The position numbers were made by a program, and so were the translations under genes. Positions 8,783 to 17,813 of a stretch of 64,000 bases of DNA are shown in pieces; positions within the stretch are counted from its first letter, which is position 1; every line of letters begins with the position of its first letter. The DNA is from Microbacterium ureisolvens. GTDB lineage: Bacteria > Actinomycetota > Actinomycetes > Actinomycetales > Microbacteriaceae. The notes beneath the pieces are model-generated. The model was given only the letters and a program-made list of their open reading frames with translations, had not been told where the DNA came from and made no database searches. The stretch is taken from contig NZ_JAEUAX010000005.1 of the NCBI RefSeq assembly GCF_019511645.1, positions 186,001-250,000 on the forward strand, in the 5' to 3' direction.

Positions 8783-9507
8783 CGGGGATTCTCCTCGAGG
8801 TCGGTGACGTCATAGGCGCGGATGAGTCCGCACATGCCGAAGCGCCGCTCGTCGGCTGCCGGCGCTTCGCGCACACGCGCGTCGCGGAGGTGCATGACGT
8901 CGCCGCTCGCGATCGCCTCCGCGAGCGCGAGCGACCGCTCAGCTTGGGCGAGAGGGCCCTCCTGCACGAGCTGCACCCACCCGGTGGCGCTGCCGAGGAC
9001 GAGCGCGCCGGCCGCCTGGTAGAAGCGCTCAACAGGTCCGCGATCACCGGCGGTGACGGCGTCGCGCATCGCGTCGAAGCCGGTCACCGCGAGATCGCGA
9101 CGGCGCGACGCACGCTCCTCACGACCGTCCGGCTCGCCGAGGGACGCAGCCGCAGCGTACGCGTCGGGATCGGCCACGATGTCGGCGGGGAAGGTCATCA
9201 CCGCGTCGCCGGCCTCAGGGAGCCCCGCGTTGCTCATCAGGACGATCACCCGCAACCCGCCGTGGTTCACGGCTCGGTGGATCGTCCCGGGCGTGAACCA
9301 TACGACCGATCCCGCGTGGAGCTCGGTCTCACGGAACCCCTCGCGGTCGATCGTCTGCAGGGCGCCACGCCCTTCGACCACGACGTAGGCCTCGGTCGAG
9401 ACGAGGTGCATGTGCGGGCTTCCGCCGCACACGCCGTCCGGTGCGGCATCCGCGTAGATGTCGAGGCGCGACAGTGATGTGCCGCCCGGGAAGGACGAGA
9501 CGCTCAT
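8779..9507 (-). CDS. Cupin-domain protein
   Basis: This 242-residue protein has a clear N-terminal cupin: GGSPHMHLVSTEAYVVVEG provides the H-x-H and E ligands, and WFTPGTIHRAVNHGG provides the second motif. The remaining 130 residues form a helical extension of no recognised type. Such proteins often act as sugar isomerases or regulators. Four-base overlaps on both sides tie it tightly to the two Gfo/Idh genes, so it probably handles an intermediate of the same pathway. Confidence 0.82.
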   Translation of the reverse strand: MSVSSFPGGTSLSRLDIYADAAPDGVCGGSPHMHLVSTEAYVVVEGRGALQTIDREGFRETELHAGSVVWFTPGTIHRAVNHGGLRVIVLMSNAGLPEAGDAVMTFPADIVADPDAYAAAASLGEPDGREERASRRRDLAVTGFDAMRDAVTAGDRGPVERFYQAAGALVLGSATGWVQLVQEGPLAQAERSLALAEAIASGDVMHLRDARVREAPAADERRFGMCGLIRAYDVTDLEENPR

Positions 9508-10637
9508 GACGCGGCCACCTCGACCAGCGACGTCTGCTTCTCGAAGAAGCGCGGCGCATGCGCAACGAGCTGGCCGGCACGGTAGTAGGGGTCGTCCGCC
9601 TTGAGAGGCAGCGATACGAACGTGCGCTCGATACCCGCCTTGTAGATCGCCGTGACCACCTCGATCGCGTTGCGGCCGTCCCGCCCATCCGCGAGGGGTT
9701 CCCTCCCGTCGCGGACGGCGGCGAGCAGGTCGCCGATCTGCCCCTCGTGTCCGCGGTGGCGCAGGGGCTCTCGCTGCGCGGCGATGGCCTCGATGGCGGC
9801 GACGATGTCGGGGTCGCCGCCCTCGGCGGGGAACCCCCCGCCGTCCGCTCGCTCCGCGATGACCTTCCAGGGCTGGGAGACGCGGGCGCTCTCCCCCTGG
9901 ACGACGATCTCCTGCTCTTCGCCGTGATGCACCACCGAGCTCGTCAGCTGGGCGAGGCCCCGCTCATACCGGAACACCGCGACGGAGAGATCCTCGACCT
10001 CGCTGTTGTGGTGCTGCGCGTTCGCGATCATCGCCGTGATCTCCGTCGGGCGGCCCAGGAGCCACAGGAGCAGGTCGATGTGGTGGATGGCGTGGTTGAG
10101 CGTGCTGCCGCCACCCTCCTTCTCCCACGTGCCGCGCCACCACAGGTCGTAGTACGGCAGACCTCGCCACCAGGCGGAGTCCACGCGCACGTGGGAGATC
10201 GGACCGAGGAGCCCGGATTCGACCACGCTCTTGAGGGTGGCGAGGTCGTCGCGGAAGCGATTCTGCGCGACGACCGAGAGCAGCTTTCCCGAACGCTCCT
10301 GTGCGGCGAGCATCGCATCGCACTCCTCCAGAGAGGGCGCCATCGGCTTCTCCACGAGGACGTTCACGCCCGCGTCCAGAGCGGCGATCGCGAGCGCAGC
10401 GTGCGACGAGGGCGGCGTCGCGATGCTGACGAGATCGAGGCGCGCCTCGGCGATCATCCGGAGCGGATCGTCGTAGCCGATTGCGTCCGTCAGTCCGGAC
10501 GCCTCGGCCTTCTCGGCCGCCTTGCCCGGCATGACATCGGCGAGCGCGACGATCTCGCATTGCCCGGGGAAGGCCAGATACCCACTGATGTGGGCACTGG
10601 CGATGCTGCCGGTGCCGATGATTCCGATTCTGAGCAT
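9504..10637 (-). CDS. Gfo/Idh/MocA oxidoreductase (canonical)
   Basis: The 377-residue protein opens MLRIGIIGTGSIASAHISGY, a textbook glycine-rich NAD(P) motif, and carries VLVEKPMAPS (E-K-P) near residue 95. GGSTLNHAIHHIDLL supplies the catalytic histidine region. It is the first gene of the operon and sits beside the divergent LacI regulator. Members oxidise or epimerise sugars, inositols and related polyols; the substrate cannot be read from sequence. Confidence 0.92.
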   Translation of the reverse strand: MLRIGIIGTGSIASAHISGYLAFPGQCEIVALADVMPGKAAEKAEASGLTDAIGYDDPLRMIAEARLDLVSIATPPSSHAALAIAALDAGVNVLVEKPMAPSLEECDAMLAAQERSGKLLSVVAQNRFRDDLATLKSVVESGLLGPISHVRVDSAWWRGLPYYDLWWRGTWEKEGGGSTLNHAIHHIDLLLWLLGRPTEITAMIANAQHHNSEVEDLSVAVFRYERGLAQLTSSVVHHGEEQEIVVQGESARVSQPWKVIAERADGGGFPAEGGDPDIVAAIEAIAAQREPLRHRGHEGQIGDLLAAVRDGREPLADGRDGRNAIEVVTAIYKAGIERTFVSLPLKADDPYYRAGQLVAHAPRFFEKQTSLVEVAAS

Positions 10638-10655
10638 TGCTTCCTCTCAAGTTTT

Positions 10656-10680
10656 TACTACGTATTACTAAGACGTAGTA
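10656..10680. promoter_or_regulatory. Inverted-repeat operator between divergent Gfo operon and LacI gene
   Basis: Arms TACTACGT and ACGTAGTA are perfectly complementary and separated by nine bases. The site lies 18 bp upstream of the Gfo/Idh start on one side and about 75 bp upstream of the regulator on the other, in an unusually AT-rich stretch. It is the probable binding site of the neighbouring LacI protein and overlaps the likely promoter of the sugar operon. TAGTAT at 10683-10688 is a possible -10 for the regulator. Confidence 0.65.
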
Positions 10681-10755
10681 GATAGTATGGAAGCAACGTC
10701 CGCACGGTCAAGTCCTTTTTCGAGGGGCAGGATGGCGGAGATGGGGGATCAACAC

Positions 10756-11751
10756 ATGGGGAAACGTCCGACAAGTCACGATGTCGCCCGTCGCGCGGGC
10801 GTCTCGCAGACGACGGTCTCATTCGTCTTCACGGGCCGCAGCGGCATCTCGGCCGCAACGCGCGAGCGCGTGCTCGCGGCAGCGGCTGAACTGAACTACC
10901 GCCCGAATCTTGCCGCCCGATCCATGCGAACCCATCGGACAGGACGGCTCGCCGTCGTCATCCCTGTCTCGGGACTGAATCTCTTCCCCGTGCTCGAAGG
11001 GGCTGCTGCCACGGCGCGAGACGCCGGCTACGTCGTCGAAGTGATCAGCCTCTCGTCCTCACCCGAGGAGCGCGCAGACGATCTCGCTTCGGTCGCCGAG
11101 TCCGGCGAATACGAGGGCATCCTCTCGTTCACTCCTATCCGGGCGCCCCAGCCGACGTCGACCGACTCTGCGCCCGTGCTGCTGTCCCTCTCCGAATTCG
11201 ACGAGAACATGCACGCCACCGGTGCGTTCAGTGACGCCCGTCCCGTGGCCGAGATCATGGAGAAGCTCGCAGAACTCGGCCACCGAAGGTTCCTGCACAT
11301 CGCAGGACCCCCCGACTACCCGGCCGCAGTCGCTCGCCGAGACCTCTATCTCACTACCGTCGAACGGCTGGGCCTCGACTCACTCGGTGTGGTGGGCGGC
11401 GACTGGAGCGGGCTCACGGCGAATCACTGTGTGCAGGATCTGCCCGACGACACACCCCCGCTGGCGATCATCGCGGCCAACGATGTCCTCGCCGCCGGGG
11501 CGATCCGCGGTGCGGTCTCGCGCGGCTGGACGGTTCCGGGGGATGTGAGCGTGACCGGCTGGGACGACCTCATCATGAGCGCCCATTTCATCCCCTCCCT
11601 CACCACCGTGTTCCAGGATCGCCACCGCCTCGGGTCGTCCTCGATGCAGCGACTTCTCGCCGCGATCCGCGGAACCGAGCCGCCCGCCCAGGAGGAGGCC
11701 CTGCAGAAGGTCGTCTGGCGGGAATCCGTCGCCGCGCCGCGCGCTCGATGA
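10756..11751 (+). CDS. LacI-family transcriptional regulator
   Basis: With the ATG at 10756 the protein is 331 residues and begins MGKRPTSHDVARRAGVSQTTV, the standard LacI helix-turn-helix, followed by the NYRPNLAARSMR hinge. The periplasmic-binding-like sensor fills the rest. Earlier in-frame ATGs at 10687, 10732 and 10741 add residues the family lacks, while 10756 has GGGGGA at proper spacing. It is divergent from the Gfo/cupin/ABC operon and very likely controls it in response to the imported sugar. Confidence 0.93.
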   Translation: MGKRPTSHDVARRAGVSQTTVSFVFTGRSGISAATRERVLAAAAELNYRPNLAARSMRTHRTGRLAVVIPVSGLNLFPVLEGAAATARDAGYVVEVISLSSSPEERADDLASVAESGEYEGILSFTPIRAPQPTSTDSAPVLLSLSEFDENMHATGAFSDARPVAEIMEKLAELGHRRFLHIAGPPDYPAAVARRDLYLTTVERLGLDSLGVVGGDWSGLTANHCVQDLPDDTPPLAIIAANDVLAAGAIRGAVSRGWTVPGDVSVTGWDDLIMSAHFIPSLTTVFQDRHRLGSSSMQRLLAAIRGTEPPAQEEALQKVVWRESVAAPRAR

Positions 11752-11874
11752 GATCACCTCGCCGAGGGTTCGCAGAAGCCGGTGTCGCAGTCGTCGTCGA
11801 CCTTCCAGGTCCGTGAGACGGGACCGTGACCACGGTGATCCGCGCTCGGCGGAGCAGGCTGGCAGGATGACAGC

Positions 11875-12768
11875 ATGAACGGGGGTTCGACCCGACGCGG
11901 GGCGTCGCCGAGCGATCGGCGGGGCGAACTCATGTCTCTCGCGCGTGATCAGGCCGCGTCGCGTCGTCCGTCGGACCTCATCGCCCAGTGGATGGCCGAC
12001 GCTACGGTGCAGCCGTCGCAGACGGATCTGCGCACCTCCACCGCGTACGATGCGCTCGCCCTGGCGGCCGCTGCGGATTACGAGGCCATCCTGCTTTCTC
12101 CCGTGGCTCCCATCGGCACCAACTCGGTGGTCGCGCCGACATCGCAGGATCGTACGCTCACCACCATCCGTGGAAGCGAGGTGGTGTCCGACCCCACGAA
12201 CGTCCTTGCGCTGGAATGCGCGCGCCGGCTCCTGCTGGACCCGCGCCGGCCGGTGCGACTGTGCACCGCGCACCAGGTCGTGCGCATGCAGCCGGTGCCT
12301 CCCGGACTGGGACATACCCGGCACTTCCGGCTCTTCTCGCTGGCCGACGCAGGCCCTGGTCTTCCCGACGACGGGTTCGAGGTCAACGCGATCGTCGCGC
12401 AGCTCGCCGCGTACCGCCGAATCCTGGACGTGGCTACGCGCACGAACGGCCTTGTCTGGGATCGACCGGTCGCCTCCGTGCACACGGATGACAGGCTCCC
12501 TGCACTGGCGGACCGCGCCGCGGCTGCGCTCGTCGCAGACCAGTCTGACGTCGAGGTACGACTCCTGCCTCTCGAGTCGGCATACTACGGCGGCCTCCGG
12601 GTCCTCTTCGGCGTGCACAGTCAGGACGGGGTGCTCCGGGAGTGGATCGACCTCGGCGTCTTCGACTGGGTCGCGCAGCTCACCAGCAATCGGCGTCAGC
12701 GGTTCGTCGCAAGCGCCATCGGCCTTCAACTGCTGCCCCTGCTCGCCTCGGGCGTGCCCGAGAACTGA
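11875..12768 (+). CDS. Orphan HisZ/histidyl-tRNA-synthetase-like protein
   Basis: The 297-residue protein is not annotated easily, but its order of segments follows the class II HisRS/HisZ core. TSQDRTLTTIRGSEVVSDPT and the RLCTAHQVVRMQP strand correspond to motif 2 surroundings, GHTRHFRLFSLADAG to the R-x-F-x-Q region, YYGGLRVLFGV to the Y-Y-T-G-x-V-F strand, and FVASAIGLQLLPLL to motif 3. The GGRYD loop is not preserved (IDLGVFDWV), and no anticodon-binding domain follows. No his gene is near. A start at ATG 11932 is also possible. Assignment rests on pattern matching by eye. Confidence 0.5.
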   Translation: MNGGSTRRGASPSDRRGELMSLARDQAASRRPSDLIAQWMADATVQPSQTDLRTSTAYDALALAAAADYEAILLSPVAPIGTNSVVAPTSQDRTLTTIRGSEVVSDPTNVLALECARRLLLDPRRPVRLCTAHQVVRMQPVPPGLGHTRHFRLFSLADAGPGLPDDGFEVNAIVAQLAAYRRILDVATRTNGLVWDRPVASVHTDDRLPALADRAAAALVADQSDVEVRLLPLESAYYGGLRVLFGVHSQDGVLREWIDLGVFDWVAQLTSNRRQRFVASAIGLQLLPLLASGVPEN

Positions 12769-12855
12769 ACTGCGCCACCCGCGAGCCCAGGGCACGCCGA
12801 GCCTCGCTCGGATCGAGGGGGGTCGAGCTTCCCATTTCCCTCGCTGCGACACCCG

Positions 12856-14100
12856 TCACCACACGAGTTGGCGGCGGCGGCGATCCAGGTACGCTCGCTC
12901 GCCGGGGTTGCCCGCGAGTCGGAGAGCCCTGTCGTACGCCGTCCGCGAGTCCTCGCTTCGTCCGACCCGCCTGAGGAGATCGGCGCGCGCGGCGTGGTAG
13001 GCGTGGTAACTGTCGAGGGTCTCGCTGAGTTCGTCGATCTCGGCGAGCGCCTTGTCGGGGCCATGCAGTTCGGCGACAGCGATCGCACGGTTCAGTCGTA
13101 CGATCGGGGAGGGTTCGATCTCGATCAGACGGTCATACAGAGCGACGATCTGTGACCAGTCTGTATCGCCCGAGGACGAGGCGTCGGTGTGCACCGCGTT
13201 GATCGCCGCCAGGAGTTGATATCGCCCTGGTGGCTTCGCACCGGCGGCGACCGCGGCGATCCGCTCGCGGACCAGGGCGTGACCCTCGATGATCAGGTCA
13301 CGGCTCCACGCGCCGCGGTCTTGCTCGTCGAGGGTCACCAGCTCACCTGATCGGGTGAAGCGCGCGGCGCGCCTCGCGTCAGCGAGCAGCATCAGGGCGA
13401 GAAGGCCGGTCACCTCGCCCTCATCGGGAAAGAGCGACCGCAGGAGGCGGCCCAGGCGGATCGCCTCTTCGGTGAGGTCCACGCGCAGCGAGGCCTCCCC
13501 GGCGGTGGCCAGATAGCCCTCGTTGAAGATGAGATAGATCACCGCGAGCACACCGGCGAGCCGTTCCCGGATGTCGGTCGCCGACGGCGCCCGGAAGGGA
13601 ATGTGCGCTGCCTTGATCTTCGCCTTTGCGCGGGTGATCCGTTGCGCCATCGTGGCCGGCGGCACCAGGAAGGCGTGTGCGATCTCCGCGACGGTGAGCC
13701 CACCCAGCATGCGCAAGGTCAGAGCGACCCGGGCCTCCATGGCGAGGGCGGGATGACAGCAGGTGAAGACCAGCCGGAGCCGGTCGTCCTCCACCGGTCC
13801 GGTCGGCTCGGGAGGCGTGTCGTCGGACAGCATGTGAGCCGCCTGATGTTTGTGTTCGCGATGCGATTCACGACGCAGCCGGTCGATCGCCTTGCGGGCC
13901 GCGGTGGTCGTGAGCCACGCACCCGGGTTCGGTGGTACGCCGTCGCGCGGCCACCTCTCCACCGCCGCAACGAATGCCTCCGCGGCTGCATCCTCGGCAA
14001 GGTCCAGGTCGCCGAACCGCCGGGTGAGGCCTGCCACCACCCGCGCCCACTCCTCGTGGTGAGCGCGGACGATGGCCTGGTCGGCCGGGGACGCGATCAC
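12856..14100 (-). CDS. ECF42-type RNA polymerase sigma factor with C-terminal extension
   Basis: The 414-residue protein has sigma region 2 (about residues 12-80, including RFGDLDLAEDAAAEAFVAA), a GAWLTTTAARKAIDRLRRE linker, sigma region 4 near LRMLGGLTVAEIAHAFLVPP, and a ~200-residue helical extension with LIFNEGY and TPR-like repeats. This architecture and the adjacent DGPF/YCII gene define the ECF42 group, which lacks an anti-sigma factor and is thought to be controlled through the extension. It lies 60 bp downstream of its partner on the same strand. Confidence 0.93.
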   Translation of the reverse strand: MIASPADQAIVRAHHEEWARVVAGLTRRFGDLDLAEDAAAEAFVAAVERWPRDGVPPNPGAWLTTTAARKAIDRLRRESHREHKHQAAHMLSDDTPPEPTGPVEDDRLRLVFTCCHPALAMEARVALTLRMLGGLTVAEIAHAFLVPPATMAQRITRAKAKIKAAHIPFRAPSATDIRERLAGVLAVIYLIFNEGYLATAGEASLRVDLTEEAIRLGRLLRSLFPDEGEVTGLLALMLLADARRAARFTRSGELVTLDEQDRGAWSRDLIIEGHALVRERIAAVAAGAKPPGRYQLLAAINAVHTDASSSGDTDWSQIVALYDRLIEIEPSPIVRLNRAIAVAELHGPDKALAEIDELSETLDSYHAYHAARADLLRRVGRSEDSRTAYDRALRLAGNPGERAYLDRRRRQLVW

Positions 14101-14160
14101 GACGCCAGGAGAACCCGGCCTGATGTCGACTCCGACTCGGGCAACAGGGATCGACCCATC

Positions 14161-14547
14161 TCACACGGTCGCAGACGATTGGCGTTCAATGATCTCCCCG
14201 ACATCCGACGGGAATCGGTGCACCTCCTGGGGCCAGTCCAGTGCCACCGCCAGTCGTCCTGCCCAATAGCGAGCGGCCGCATCGTCCGCCACATCGACGA
14301 CGGTGAACCCGCCGAGGTGCTCCTTGGTCTCGATGAACGGTCCATCGGTGAAGACCGGCTTTCCGTCCTTGCTCACAACGCTGCAGACCACGGTCGAGGC
14401 ATCGATCCCGCCATCGGCGAAGAGGAACACGCCCTCTGCCTGCATGTCGTCGAGCACGGCCCGCGAGGCCTCGCCCTTGCTGCGCAGTTCATCGGGGGTG
14501 TGCTCCGGCACCCACTCGTCGTTGAATGCGATCAGGTATTTCGGCAC
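14161..14547 (-). CDS. DGPF/YCII-family protein partner of the ECF42 sigma factor
   Basis: The GTG start at 14547 follows a good GAGGAG site and gives 128 residues beginning VPKYLIAFNDEW. The signature DGPF occurs in PVFTDGPFIETKEHLGGF. The ferredoxin-like YCII fold usually dimerises; function is unknown, but DGPF genes are the standard targets and neighbours of ECF42 sigma factors. Upstream on the minus strand TGTCGT (14654-14649) and CGT (14631-14629) are 17 bp apart and could be an ECF42-type promoter, a weak call from recalled consensus. Confidence 0.9.
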   Translation of the reverse strand: MPKYLIAFNDEWVPEHTPDELRSKGEASRAVLDDMQAEGVFLFADGGIDASTVVCSVVSKDGKPVFTDGPFIETKEHLGGFTVVDVADDAAARYWAGRLAVALDWPQEVHRFPSDVGEIIERQSSATV

Positions 14548-14769
14548 TGACGTCTCCTCTCGTCGGGACCAGGGGCCACGTCGTGACTCCTCCGTCCGGC
14601 GACCCGAATCAGGTCGCACACCTCATCCACGAACAGCAACGCTCAGATACGACACTATCCCTGAGAATTTTCGAACCGATGGCGTTCGTGCGGATTCACG
14701 CCGCCGAGAGGACAGCGATCGCGGGAGCGGGCGTTGCAGGACACTCGCGGCGAGACCGGCTGATGCGAA

Positions 14770-16806
14770 TCAGGCGAAGAGCTCGTCGAACGCGTCTGTA
14801 CGCACGCGGGGCGCCGCGGCGGCACGCATGGTCGCAGGCTCGGGGATGACGGCGGCGGTGCTGATTGACTCCATCAGCGCGCGCGCCGGCTCGGTCAGGA
14901 ACCTGCTGGGCTTGGCGGCGACATGTTTGGCGAGAAACGCGGTGGGATGCGTGGGAAGCTGCGAGGGCACGTACACGTCAAGGGCGTCGCGGGCGCGGGT
15001 CAGCGCCACGTAGAAGAGTCGCTGCTCTTCGGCAAGGCCCGCGGACGAGGTGAGTGCCATGTCCGAGGGCATCGCGCCGTCGTTCGCCCGCATGAGGTGC
15101 ACCGTGTCCCATTCCAGGCCCTTCGCGGAGTGGATCGTCGACAGGGTCAGCCAGTCCTCGTCGAGGTGTGGCTGTTTCGCCCAGTCGCCGGCGACGTTCA
15201 CGGGGTCGATCGCCTGCTCGCTCACGAACGTGCGGAGATCGCGCTGCATTGCGGCGGCCTGCGCGATGGCGTCGACTTCGCTCACCCGACGGTGCCAATC
15301 CGGGTAGTGCGCGCGCAGCAGCGGATCCACCGCGCCTCGGCATGCCTCGACCAGCTCCGGCACGGCGGTCGCGGCGTCGACGGCGCCGAGCACGGACAGG
15401 GTCGACGTGAGCCCGGTGCGCGCCTTCGCCGGTGCCGCCGCGACGGCGTCGGCCGCGCGATCCGCTCCGCCGTCCGCGAGGATGCCCGCGAGTCCGCGTG
15501 CACTCGCCTTGCCGATCGCGCGGTGCCGGATGAGCAGGCGGTACCACGACACCTCGTCGGCCGGGTTGAGCACCACACGGAAGCTCGCGAGCAGGTCGCG
15601 TACATGCGATGTCTCGAGATAGCCGATCCCGCCGAATTTGTGGAAGGGGATCCCCCGCACCTTGAGCTCGACCTCGAGTTGCGCGCTGTGCGATCCGGTG
15701 CGCATCAGCACGGCCTGGGAACGCAGCGGCGTGCCATCGACGTGGGCGGCGAGGATGCGGTCGGCGATGGTGCGGGCCTCATCGTCGGCGTTGCGGCAGG
15801 TGACCAGCGTGGGCCGGGTGCCCTGCTGCGGACGGTCGGCGACCAGGCGCAGCCTGAGCTCGCCCGGACGCACCTGGTTCGCAAGGTCGAGAATCGGCTG
15901 TGTGGAACGGAAGTTGCGTTCGAGGCGAACCAGAGTCGCGCCGGGGTACGCCTCGATGAGCTCGAGCAAGTGCCCGGCGCTCGCGCCACGGAACGCGTAG
16001 ATCGCCTGGGCATCGTCGCCGACGACCGTGAGTCCGCGGCCTTCGGGACTGAGCCCGCGCACGATATCGACCTGAAGCTGGTTGACGTCCTGGTACTCGT
16101 CGACCAGCACCCAGTCCCAGCGCGCCCGCAGCCGTGCCCCGACATCGGGATCAGATACCAGCGCCCGCAACGCGACGAGCAGATCATCCAGGTCGAGCAG
16201 GCCGCGCTCGCGCTTGCGGTCACGGTAATGGCGCAACAGGCCGGCGATCCGGTCGGCCTGCTCCAGCGCCCAGGGGAACTGCTCTTCGATGACGGCGCGC
16301 ACCGGGGTGGCGCTGTTGATCACGCGGGAGGCGATGTCGGCGATGGTACGTGTCGTGGGCAGCCGCACCTCGGTGCCATCGAGCCCATGCTCCGCGCGCA
16401 GCAGGTCGATCAGATCGACGACGTCATCGGGATCGATGACCGTCACGTCCTCCAATCCCAGGTGCTGTGCGTGCTCGGCGACGATGCGATGCGCGACGGC
16501 ATGGAACGTGCCGCCGGCGATCCGCTGCGCAGCCTGCGCATCGCCGCACATCGCGGCGGCTCGAGAGAGCATCGCGGATGCCGCGCGCCGGGTGAACGTC
16601 AACAGCATGATCCGCTCCGGAGCCACTCCCGCGTGCAGCAGCCGCGCCACCCTTGCCGTCAGCACCCGCGTCTTCCCGGTGCCCGCCCCCGCCGCGACCA
16701 CCAGCGGCCCGTCGCCGTGCTCGACGGCCGCAAGCTGCGCGGGATCCAGCCCGGCAAGCGCATCACCTATTGCCACGGAGGTGACGGTACTCAGACCCCC
16801 GGACAT
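14770..16806 (-). CDS. UvrD/Rep-family ATP-dependent DNA helicase
   Basis: From ATG 16806 the protein has 678 residues. Motifs in order are the Q-motif region AGLDPAQLAAVEHGDGPLVV, Walker A AGAGTGKTR, LTFTRRAA (Ia), the DEYQD Walker B, GDDAQAIYAFRGA (III), LERNFRST (IV), TIHSAKGLEWDTVHL (V) and FYVALTRARDALDVY (VI), all superfamily 1A hallmarks. It would translocate 3'-5' on single-stranded DNA in repair or recombination. The start is uncertain because no strong ribosome site precedes it; an upstream TTG/GTG is possible. Confidence 0.9.
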   Translation of the reverse strand: MSGGLSTVTSVAIGDALAGLDPAQLAAVEHGDGPLVVAAGAGTGKTRVLTARVARLLHAGVAPERIMLLTFTRRAASAMLSRAAAMCGDAQAAQRIAGGTFHAVAHRIVAEHAQHLGLEDVTVIDPDDVVDLIDLLRAEHGLDGTEVRLPTTRTIADIASRVINSATPVRAVIEEQFPWALEQADRIAGLLRHYRDRKRERGLLDLDDLLVALRALVSDPDVGARLRARWDWVLVDEYQDVNQLQVDIVRGLSPEGRGLTVVGDDAQAIYAFRGASAGHLLELIEAYPGATLVRLERNFRSTQPILDLANQVRPGELRLRLVADRPQQGTRPTLVTCRNADDEARTIADRILAAHVDGTPLRSQAVLMRTGSHSAQLEVELKVRGIPFHKFGGIGYLETSHVRDLLASFRVVLNPADEVSWYRLLIRHRAIGKASARGLAGILADGGADRAADAVAAAPAKARTGLTSTLSVLGAVDAATAVPELVEACRGAVDPLLRAHYPDWHRRVSEVDAIAQAAAMQRDLRTFVSEQAIDPVNVAGDWAKQPHLDEDWLTLSTIHSAKGLEWDTVHLMRANDGAMPSDMALTSSAGLAEEQRLFYVALTRARDALDVYVPSQLPTHPTAFLAKHVAAKPSRFLTEPARALMESISTAAVIPEPATMRAAAAPRVRTDAFDELFA

Positions 16807-16954
16807 CCAGCCGTCATCCGAGCCCTGGGGAGACGATCGAGCGCTCGGGCTGGAAAGCAGCATCCATCTTGGACAGAGCCTTCGACCGTGTCCTGGCCGC
16901 TGAACGAAGCCTGCACGGTCGACCATGGCGTCGGCTCTTCAGCGGACGAACCCC

Positions 16955-17557
16955 TCAGATGAGATCGGCCGGATGCAAGACGATGTGGGCGAGCCGCTGA
17001 GGGCCCACTTGCTGTTCATACTCCACTCCCTCGGGGATCCACTTGGTGTCCCAGAGGGCGATCTCAGCCGCGCTGTCGCCCTGGCCCCGGTTCCGGGTCT
17101 TCGCACGTTCGCCCGCGAGCTGAGGACCGAGGTCGATCCAGACGGGGAGATCGATCAGCGGCAATGTCTCCGGTCGAAGGATCCGGATTCCCTCGACGAT
17201 GAGCGCGGCGGGCATCGGCTCGTCGACGAGCGCTTCCCGCCCATCGTAATCACGAGCTCGATACCGTAATCGCGACTCGGCTCCGGTTCTCACTCGACGG
17301 AGGAGATCGAGGATCGCCGGCCAGTCCTGAAGCTCGAACAGGGCAGCTCGCCGAGTGTCGACAGCCGCGTACAGCCGGTCGGTGGGCACCACCTGCCGCG
17401 GGCTGACCCCGAGGTCATCAGCGAGCCGAAGCGACAGCGTCGACTTTCCCGCCCCACCATGACCGCCGATCGCGACAATGATCGGACGATCGATCTCCGC
17501 GATCAGCTTGCGGGTACGCCGAAGCAGGTCGGGATAGCCATGCCCAGCTGTGCTCAC
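16955..17557 (-). CDS. Uridine-kinase-like P-loop NTPase
   Basis: The GTG at 17557 gives 200 residues. Walker A reads AIGGHGGAGKSTLSLRLADDLG, VPTDRLYAAVDTRR matches the substrate-side D-x-F/L-x-Y region of uridine kinases, and YRARDYDGREALV and LIVEGIRIL follow in the usual order. Short actinobacterial members with these motifs are called uridine kinases but their acceptor is rarely tested. It is a single-gene unit bordering the tRNA-Arg remnant island. Confidence 0.8.
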   Translation of the reverse strand: MSTAGHGYPDLLRRTRKLIAEIDRPIIVAIGGHGGAGKSTLSLRLADDLGVSPRQVVPTDRLYAAVDTRRAALFELQDWPAILDLLRRVRTGAESRLRYRARDYDGREALVDEPMPAALIVEGIRILRPETLPLIDLPVWIDLGPQLAGERAKTRNRGQGDSAAEIALWDTKWIPEGVEYEQQVGPQRLAHIVLHPADLI

Positions 17558-17634
17558 GATGTCATCGTTCCTCGTCTCAGTTGCCGGACGCCAGACTGCC
17601 ACGGCCCGCAAGCTCGCGCTCACATCGCAATCTC

Positions 17635-17750
17635 CGCAGAAACATGAAGAGCCGCGCACTTCCGCGGGTTTTCAATGGTTGCTGTCTCAAGACAGTGCGC
17701 GCCCGAAGGGACTCGAACCCTTACCCTCTGATCCGTAATCAAGTGGGAAG
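17635..17750. repeat. Left copy of ~117-bp direct repeat carrying a tRNA-Arg 3' half
   Basis: This segment aligns with 21464-21581 in the same orientation: cgcagaaac, a hairpin region, CTGTCTCAA-ACAGTGCGCGCCCGAAGGG, the tRNA 3' half, and gggaag at the end. The hairpin portion is the least conserved. The two copies enclose a 3.8-kb island, which is the arrangement left by tandem or decayed integrative elements at one tRNA site. Confidence 0.75.
17698..17742 (-). pseudogene. tRNA-Arg(ACG) 3' fragment
   Basis: Read on the minus strand, the anticodon loop TTACGGA (anticodon ACG), a variable loop, T-arm GGGTTCGAGTCCC and acceptor strand CGGGCGC with discriminator G are all present. The D-arm and 5' acceptor strand are missing: the bases beyond 17742 show no matching GCGCCCG. 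It is therefore a half tRNA and cannot be functional. Confidence 0.75.
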
Positions 17751-17813
17751 CGTGCTGTGTCGGCGTCCGAGGAAGGCGCCGCCGTTGTCGCGCGTCGGGG
17801 TCCTCGAGTAGCC

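Noticed and set aside
14923..16962. 679-residue plus-strand open frame opposite the helicase
   Set aside because: The minus strand carries all superfamily 1 helicase motifs; the plus frame shows none.
17698..17775. Intact tRNA-Arg gene
   Set aside because: The D-arm and 5' acceptor strand cannot be found in the following bases, so only a 3' fragment is supported.
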